A stretch of 64,000 nt of DNA from CAVPGP01 sp963718065 (lineage in GTDB: Bacteria > Actinomycetota > Thermoleophilia > Gaiellales > Gaiellaceae), in the NCBI GenBank assembly GCA_963718065.1, contig CAVQYE010000003.1:1-64000 (forward strand), given 5' to 3'. The position numbers and the translations under genes were made by a program. The stretch's first letter is position 1, and each line of letters opens with the position of its first letter. The notes below the pieces were generated by a model that had not been told where the DNA came from, searched no databases, and saw only the letters and a list, made by a program, of their open reading frames with translations. Below, piece after piece: positions 60,183 through 64,000 of the stretch.

Positions 60183-60346
60183 GATGGTTGATGCCGCGGC
60201 AGGGTGTGTCTGGGGATGGCTCAGGCCAAGCCGTGCGGTCGGATCAGCTGAAGAGCATGCTGGTTTGCCTGGTCGAGGCTGAGCCGGCCGCACGGCGCCG
60301 CGCATGAGCCACCATCCAGGTGTGCCCGGTCGTGGCATCAACCATC
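60183..60346. mobile_element. 164-bp foldback (MITE-like) element
   Basis: GATGGTTGATGCC (60183-60195) is exactly the reverse complement of GGCATCAACCATC (60334-60346), and similarity continues inward over most of the arm, with GCCGTGCGG (60230-60238) and CCGCACGGC (60288-60296) concentric with the ends. The whole can form one long hairpin. No transposase or clear target duplication is visible, so this is a non-autonomous element or a long structured palindrome. Confidence 0.65.
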
Positions 60347-60406
60347 TGGGCCGCAAAGGGTGATTCAGCGGCCGAGCGCGGCTACGCCTTCAACGCGTGC
60401 GGCTGC

Positions 60407-61012
60407 TCAGAGCGGCGTGCCGGCGCCGCCGAGGCCGCCGAACACCGCGAACGGGTTCTGCGGTGCGACCTCGTAGACGAGCTCTCCGCCCGGCTCGACC
60501 TCGCCGTGGACGCGACGCGCCAGCTCCTGGGCCTCCTCGCGCGACGCGGCGCCGGCGATCACGTACGAGTACACGCGTGAGACGCCATAGCCCTCACCTT
60601 CGAGCTGCTCGGCAAGGGCATTCGCCTCGTCGACCGATCCGCATTCGACACGCACCTCCCAGGGTGCGTACCCGCGCGCGAGCGTCTGCTCGTCGAGGTT
60701 CGGCCCAGGCGCCTCGTCGTCCCAGCGGTCCTCGTCGGCGAGCCAGTGCTCGAGCACGACCTGCGCCCCCTCGAGGCTCGCCTCGCGGAGCTCCGCCTCG
60801 ACGACGCGCTGCGCCTGCTCCGCCTGGCCACGCGCCGCGGCGTAGACGAACACGGTGTCGCCGTCATGCGTCGCCACGAGCCGGTGCTCGGCGAGCTCGT
60901 TCGCCAGCTCCGCTGCCTCGGAGCCGAGACCGATGCCGAGCCGCGACAGGAGCCCGCGCGCGTGCTCCTCCTCGGGGAGCTCGATCCTCAGGCGCCAGTC
61001 GTCATGTGCCAC
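60407..61012 (-). CDS. Hypothetical protein with SPOR-like repeats
   Basis: 201 residues. The C-terminal half looks like two alternating alpha/beta repeats (WEVRVECGSVDEANALAEQL, YVIAGAASREEAQELARRV), the pattern seen in SPOR or ACT-like domains; the N-terminal half repeats the same theme (VFVYAAARGQAEQAQRVV). There is no signal peptide. The ATG at 61012 begins AHDDWRLRIELPEEEH. Cytoplasmic; unknown function; common gene type in this lineage, by impression. Confidence 0.65.
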   Translation of the reverse strand: MAHDDWRLRIELPEEEHARGLLSRLGIGLGSEAAELANELAEHRLVATHDGDTVFVYAAARGQAEQAQRVVEAELREASLEGAQVVLEHWLADEDRWDDEAPGPNLDEQTLARGYAPWEVRVECGSVDEANALAEQLEGEGYGVSRVYSYVIAGAASREEAQELARRVHGEVEPGGELVYEVAPQNPFAVFGGLGGAGTPL

Positions 61013-61039
61013 GGCGGCAGACGATGCAGATGATCGGCG

Positions 61040-61591
61040 TCAAGCGGCGATGCGCGCGCCGAGGGCCGCGAGATCCTCGCGGCGCGCACCGACGACCTGC
61101 CGGTGCAGCTGGATCAGCAGCAGCCCTTCCGGAGCGAGGTGGCGCTCTGCGGCGACGAGCAGCCGCCGGTAGTGGTCGAGCCCGTCGCCGGTCGAGAAGA
61201 CGGCCTCGTGCGGCTCGCCCTCGTACTCGTCCGCCGGCGGGAGATACGGCAGGTTGGCGACGATCAGATCGAGATCCTCCGGGATGTCCTCGAGCATGTC
61301 GCCGTGGACGAGGTTGATCCGGCCGCAGACACCATGTCGCTTGGCGTTCTCGCGGGCGAGCGCCACGGCCTCGGGGCTCGCGTCGGAGGCCCACACCTCG
61401 ATCTGCGGCGCCGAGCGCGCGAGAGCGACCGCGATCGCGCCCGAGCCGGTGCCGACGTCGGCGATGCGCAGCGCGCGGCCGTCGATCTCGTGCAGCGCGG
61501 CGTCGACGAGCTGCTCGGTCGCCACGCGGGGCGACATGACCGCGCCGGGCCGGGTATTCAGCTGGAGTCCGTAGAAAGTGGTTTCGGCCAT
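61040..61591 (-). CDS. HemK/PrmC-like SAM-dependent methyltransferase
   Basis: 183 residues. RIADVGTGSGAIAVALARSA is the SAM-binding loop, EVWASDASPEAVALARENA the acidic loop, and LIVANLPYLPPADEYEGEP carries the NPPY-like motif (Asn-Leu-Pro-Tyr) that flips or holds the amide. It lacks the N-terminal domain of true PrmC, so the target is open. The ATG at 61591 lies 9 nt from the divergent start at 61601. Confidence 0.83.
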   Translation of the reverse strand: MAETTFYGLQLNTRPGAVMSPRVATEQLVDAALHEIDGRALRIADVGTGSGAIAVALARSAPQIEVWASDASPEAVALARENAKRHGVCGRINLVHGDMLEDIPEDLDLIVANLPYLPPADEYEGEPHEAVFSTGDGLDHYRRLLVAAERHLAPEGLLLIQLHRQVVGARREDLAALGARIAA

Positions 61592-61600
61592 ACTCGTGCC

Positions 61601-62272
61601 GTGGATTGGAGTGCGACGCTGGCGCGTCAGGTCGAGAGATACCGCGATGGTGAACAACGCATAGTGACTGCTGAAGATTCCGATGTGCGGCAGCGGCAGC
61701 TGACACGGATGGGCAATGCGGCCAACGGAGCGGCGCTCGTCCTGCTCATGCAGGGCAATACGGAAGAGGCGGACGGCTGGTTCTCGCGGGCGGCCGAGTG
61801 CTGGCGCGAGTCGTGGAACGACGCGCCGTCGGGAAGCTGGGGGCGGATGATCGGCGTGCTGAAGGCGCGCATCCTCGCCGACGACTGGGCCGGAGCGGAG
61901 GAGGCGGCGCGCTGGACGCTCGACGGCGGCGCGGCGGCGACCGAGTCTCCGATCGGCCGCTATGCCGCATGTCTCGCCGCGCTCGTGCTGGGTGACGACC
62001 TGCGTGGCCAGATGCTCGCCGAGTCGATCCGGGACCGGGAAGGATTCCCGCAGGCGGTGGCCGACTCGCTGCGCATGATCGCCGCGGGCGACGACCTGCC
62101 GGGCTACATCCTCGCCGTCGAGTCGGTGCTCGAGTCGTTCGAGACCCGCGAGGAGTACCTGGAGGACATCGCGGTCGCGGACACCGTGATGGTGCTGCAG
62201 GCGCTGGCGCGCCGACGCGGCTTCGAGGCCGAGCTCAGCTCGACGTTGCTGCCGGCGGCGAGCTCTCGCTAG
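61601..62272 (+). CDS. Helical hypothetical protein (TPR-like)
   Basis: 223 residues from the GTG at 61601. NAANGAALVLLMQGNTEEAD, WFSRAAECWRESW, DDWAGAEEAARWTLD and YAACLAALVLGDD repeat a helix-turn-helix pattern like TPR. No catalytic motif or signal peptide is seen. Its end overlaps the convergent ArsR-type gene by 38 nt. Confidence 0.65.
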   Translation: MDWSATLARQVERYRDGEQRIVTAEDSDVRQRQLTRMGNAANGAALVLLMQGNTEEADGWFSRAAECWRESWNDAPSGSWGRMIGVLKARILADDWAGAEEAARWTLDGGAAATESPIGRYAACLAALVLGDDLRGQMLAESIRDREGFPQAVADSLRMIAAGDDLPGYILAVESVLESFETREEYLEDIAVADTVMVLQALARRRGFEAELSSTLLPAASSR

Positions 62273-62849
62273 ACCCGTCGTCCGGTGGCTGTGTGTCATC
62301 CGGCGACTGAGCTGTATCCGGTGTTTCTGTCGCCGGGTGGGCGACGAGCGTCACGACCATCAGCGGCTGCTCCGAGTCCTCGAGCGCCTCGGCGCGCTCG
62401 ATCATCACGTTCAAGAGCTCACGCAGCTGCTCGGGGTTCATGCGCACGTTGATCTGGGCGCTGCGGAACTCACCCTGCGCTCCGTACGCCTCCCAGCCGC
62501 GCTGGATCTCGGAGAGCATCGCAGCCTGCAGCTCGCCGGCGAGACCTGCGGCGCGGATCTCGGGCGAGACACGCACGTGGGCGGCGACGGCGCGGTACGG
62601 CTTCTCGCGGCCTCGGCCGGTTTCGGCGAGCTCGATCAGCCCCGCCTTGTGCAGCATCCGCACGTGAAAGTGCAGGTGCCCGGGATCGACGCCGAGCCTG
62701 GCGGCGAGCTCGCGGTTCGTGAGTGGATCGTCGTGCTCGCCCAGTGCCTGCAGCACCTTCAGGCGCAGCGGATGGCCGAGCGCCTTGAGCTGCTCGGGGC
62801 GTTCGATGGTGAGGACGTCTGACTGCTGGGGTGTGGGATTTGTGGCCAT
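62235..62849 (-). CDS. ArsR-family winged-helix regulator
   Basis: 204 residues. The helix-turn-helix reads LKALGHPLRLKVLQALGEHD, LTNRELAARLGVDPGHLHFH and VRMLHKAGLIELAETGRGRE, without the metal-binding cysteines of ArsR proper. The C-terminal segment beyond residue 170 is a Pro/Ser/Asp-rich disordered tail. The ATG at 62849 begins ATNPTPQQSD. It lies ahead of the pgl-proC region on the same strand with a 25-nt gap downstream of pgl. Confidence 0.82.
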   Translation of the reverse strand: MATNPTPQQSDVLTIERPEQLKALGHPLRLKVLQALGEHDDPLTNRELAARLGVDPGHLHFHVRMLHKAGLIELAETGRGREKPYRAVAAHVRVSPEIRAAGLAGELQAAMLSEIQRGWEAYGAQGEFRSAQINVRMNPEQLRELLNVMIERAEALEDSEQPLMVVTLVAHPATETPDTAQSPDDTQPPDDGSSESSPPAATSS

Positions 62850-62873
62850 TGGGCGCAGATTCTTATCGTTCTC

Positions 62874-63563
62874 TCAGGTGGTGTCCAGATGCCCGGCCGC
62901 GGCGCGATCGAGAATCACCACGGTCTCGCCCTCCGTGGAGCGCACGAGGCTCGCCGGGGTAGCCGGGCTCGGTGCATCCGCGAAAGCGCGCTTGGCCGCC
63001 TCGGCCTTGGACTCGCCGACGACGAGGAAGATCACCCGGCGCGCGGCGCATAGCGCCGGCACGGTCATCGTCACGCGCGGCGACGAACGGCTCGAGCTGG
63101 GCTTCCGCGGCGACGGCTTGCTGGTCGCGCACGCTCAGCGACGGCGGCATCCGGGAAGAGCGATGCCGTGTGGCCGTCCGGACCGAGGCCCTGGAGCGCG
63201 AGGTCGATGGTGACGCCGTCGAGCAGCGCGTCGTACGCGGCGCGCCGCCTCCTCGGCGCCGAGCTCGCCGTCGATGCGGTACACCTCGTTCGGAGTGCGC
63301 TCGAGCCGTTCGAGAGCGACTCCTTCGCGAGCCGGTAGTTCGACCGCTCGTCGTCCGGCTTCACGGCGCGGTCGTCGCCCCAGTAGATCCGGGCGCGCGC
63401 TCCAGTCGGGCTCCGATGCCGCTGCCAGCTCGAACGCCGCCGGAGGGCCCGAGCCGCCGGAGAGCGCCAGTGCCCCGCCTGCCCGCGCCGCGGCGACGAG
63501 CCGCTCGGCGGTGGCGCGGAAAGCCTCGCCCTCCGTCTCGAAGACCTGCAGGTGGAAGCTCAC
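62874..63563 (-). CDS. pgl: 6-phosphogluconolactonase, several frameshifts
   Basis: Hydrolyses 6-phosphogluconolactone in the oxidative pentose-phosphate pathway. The N-terminal LALSGGSGPPAAFE, the WGDDRAVKPDDERSNYRLA region, LALQGLGPDGHTASLFPDA and RVIFLVVGESKAEAAKRAF are the family blocks, but they occupy three frames; at least three indels are needed. The ATG at 63563 overlaps the proC stop by 4 nt. Broken reading is probably a sequence-quality effect near the contig end. Confidence 0.8.
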
Positions 63564-64000
63564 TCGTGCTCGGCCGCGAGCTCTTTCGAGCGTTCCATCG
63601 CCGCGTTGATCGCGTTCAGGAACGCCGCGCGGACACCGGCCTGCTCCAGCTCGCGGATCGCGCGGATCGTCGTCCCGCCCGGTGACGTCACCGACTCGCG
63701 CAGCTCGACCGGATGCATGTTCTCGTCCCGGAGCAGCTTCGCCGTGCCGAGCATCGTCTGGACGACGAGGCGCGTCGAGATCTCGCGCGACAGGCCGAGC
63801 AGGATCCCCGCCTCGATCATCGCCTCGGCGAGCAGCGCGAAGTAGGCAGGCCCCGAGCCGGAGACGGCCGTGACGGCGTCCATGTACGGCTCGTCGACTC
63901 TTGCAGTCGACCCACGTGCGCGAGCACGTCCTCGGCGATCGCGAGGTGCTCCTCGCCCGGCGTGGCGCCCGGCGCAGATGCCGGCGATCCCCTCGTGGAC
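63560..64000 (-). CDS. proC: Pyrroline-5-carboxylate reductase, 5' end beyond window, two frameshifts
   Basis: Last step of proline synthesis. The C-terminal domain is intact: MDAVTAVSGSGPAYFALLAE, then AMIEAGILLGLSREISTRLV and ELRESVTSPGGTTIRAIREL. Upstream, EEHLAIAEDVLAHVGR and GIAGICAG are readable but in other frames, so one indel lies near 63,895 and another near 63,970. The N-terminal NADP-binding domain is outside the window. Confidence 0.88.
   Translation of the reverse strand, partial: VHEGIAGICAGRHAGRGAPRDRRGRARARGSTARVDEPYMDAVTAVSGSGPAYFALLAEAMIEAGILLGLSREISTRLVVQTMLGTAKLLRDENMHPVELRESVTSPGGTTIRAIRELEQAGVRAAFLNAINAAMERSKELAAEHE

Noticed and set aside
60150..60356. Transposase remnant on the minus strand
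   Set aside because: A short frame reading MVDATTGHTWMVAH was suggestive, but it lies wholly in the foldback element arms and has no DDE or HUH motif.

Overview
The window joins two unrelated genomes. Bases 1 to about 9,515 are AT-rich with Gram-positive anaerobe genes: superoxide reductase, ferritin, a rubrerythrin-like protein, a two-subunit 2-oxoacid:ferredoxin oxidoreductase and GDP-mannose synthesis, nearly all on the minus strand behind strong AGGAGG-type ribosome sites. They look like those of a clostridial or related Firmicute. From about 9,515 to the end the DNA is very GC-rich, uses GTG and TTG starts freely and overlaps genes by ATGA or GTGA. It carries an actinobacterial gene set, including heme A synthase, so it is an aerobe. 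I would place it in Thermoleophilia (Gaiellales or Solirubrobacterales), by impression only. The switch falls inside two coding sequences, both truncated there, so an assembly chimera is far more likely than gene transfer.

Region 1 (1-9,517) is rich in single-base frameshifts, mostly in homopolymers; only the nitroreductase and ferritin genes read through cleanly. The frameshifted genes are given as single genes with the breaks noted. They form an oxygen and metal defence set (desulfoferrodoxin, MntH, nitroreductase, ferritin, rubrerythrin-like), a 2-oxoacid:ferredoxin oxidoreductase operon and a manC-manB sugar-nucleotide operon following a glycosyltransferase-type gene.

Region 2 (9,518-64,000) layout: PilB/GspE ATPase and a hydrolase-adenylate cyclase fusion (9.5-12.5 kb); a molybdenum hydroxylase operon with an amidohydrolase (12.5-17.1); M24 peptidase, acetyl-CoA synthetase, secreted enzymes, M16 protease and thioesterase (17.3-24.3); SIS protein, epimerase, aminotransferase and OsmC (24.3-28.2); Mug-Nudix fusion, LysR regulator and peptide-binding protein (28.5-32.4); NAD synthetase to SGNH hydrolase (32.5-35.0); acyl-CoA synthetase with SDR (35.7-38.3); a DHA2 exporter with its TetR regulator (38.4-40.5); an XRE-TPR regulator followed by a 41-residue exported-peptide candidate (41.3-42.9); selD, an NMN adenylyltransferase-like gene and a phosphoglycerate mutase (45.2-48.0); response regulator and a secreted heme peroxidase (48.2-51.1); ctaA, PAC2 and a PnuC-NMNAT-kinase fusion (51.2-55.7); DipZ, an SF2 helicase and small regulators (55.7-62.8); and pgl-proC, again frameshift-rich at the window end.

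Sequences the genes do not explain include a 42-nt near-perfect palindrome inserted in frame in the FAD subunit gene, palindromes with the same GTACC core at 25.2 kb, a 164-bp foldback element at 60.2 kb, and structured intergenic elements at 17.2 and 41.0 kb. The best candidates for new biology are the XRE-TPR/peptide pair and the PnuC-NMNAT-ribosylnicotinamide kinase fusion. I saw no rRNA, no convincing tRNA, no CRISPR array and no transposase gene. All family calls come from motifs read by eye; no database search was run.
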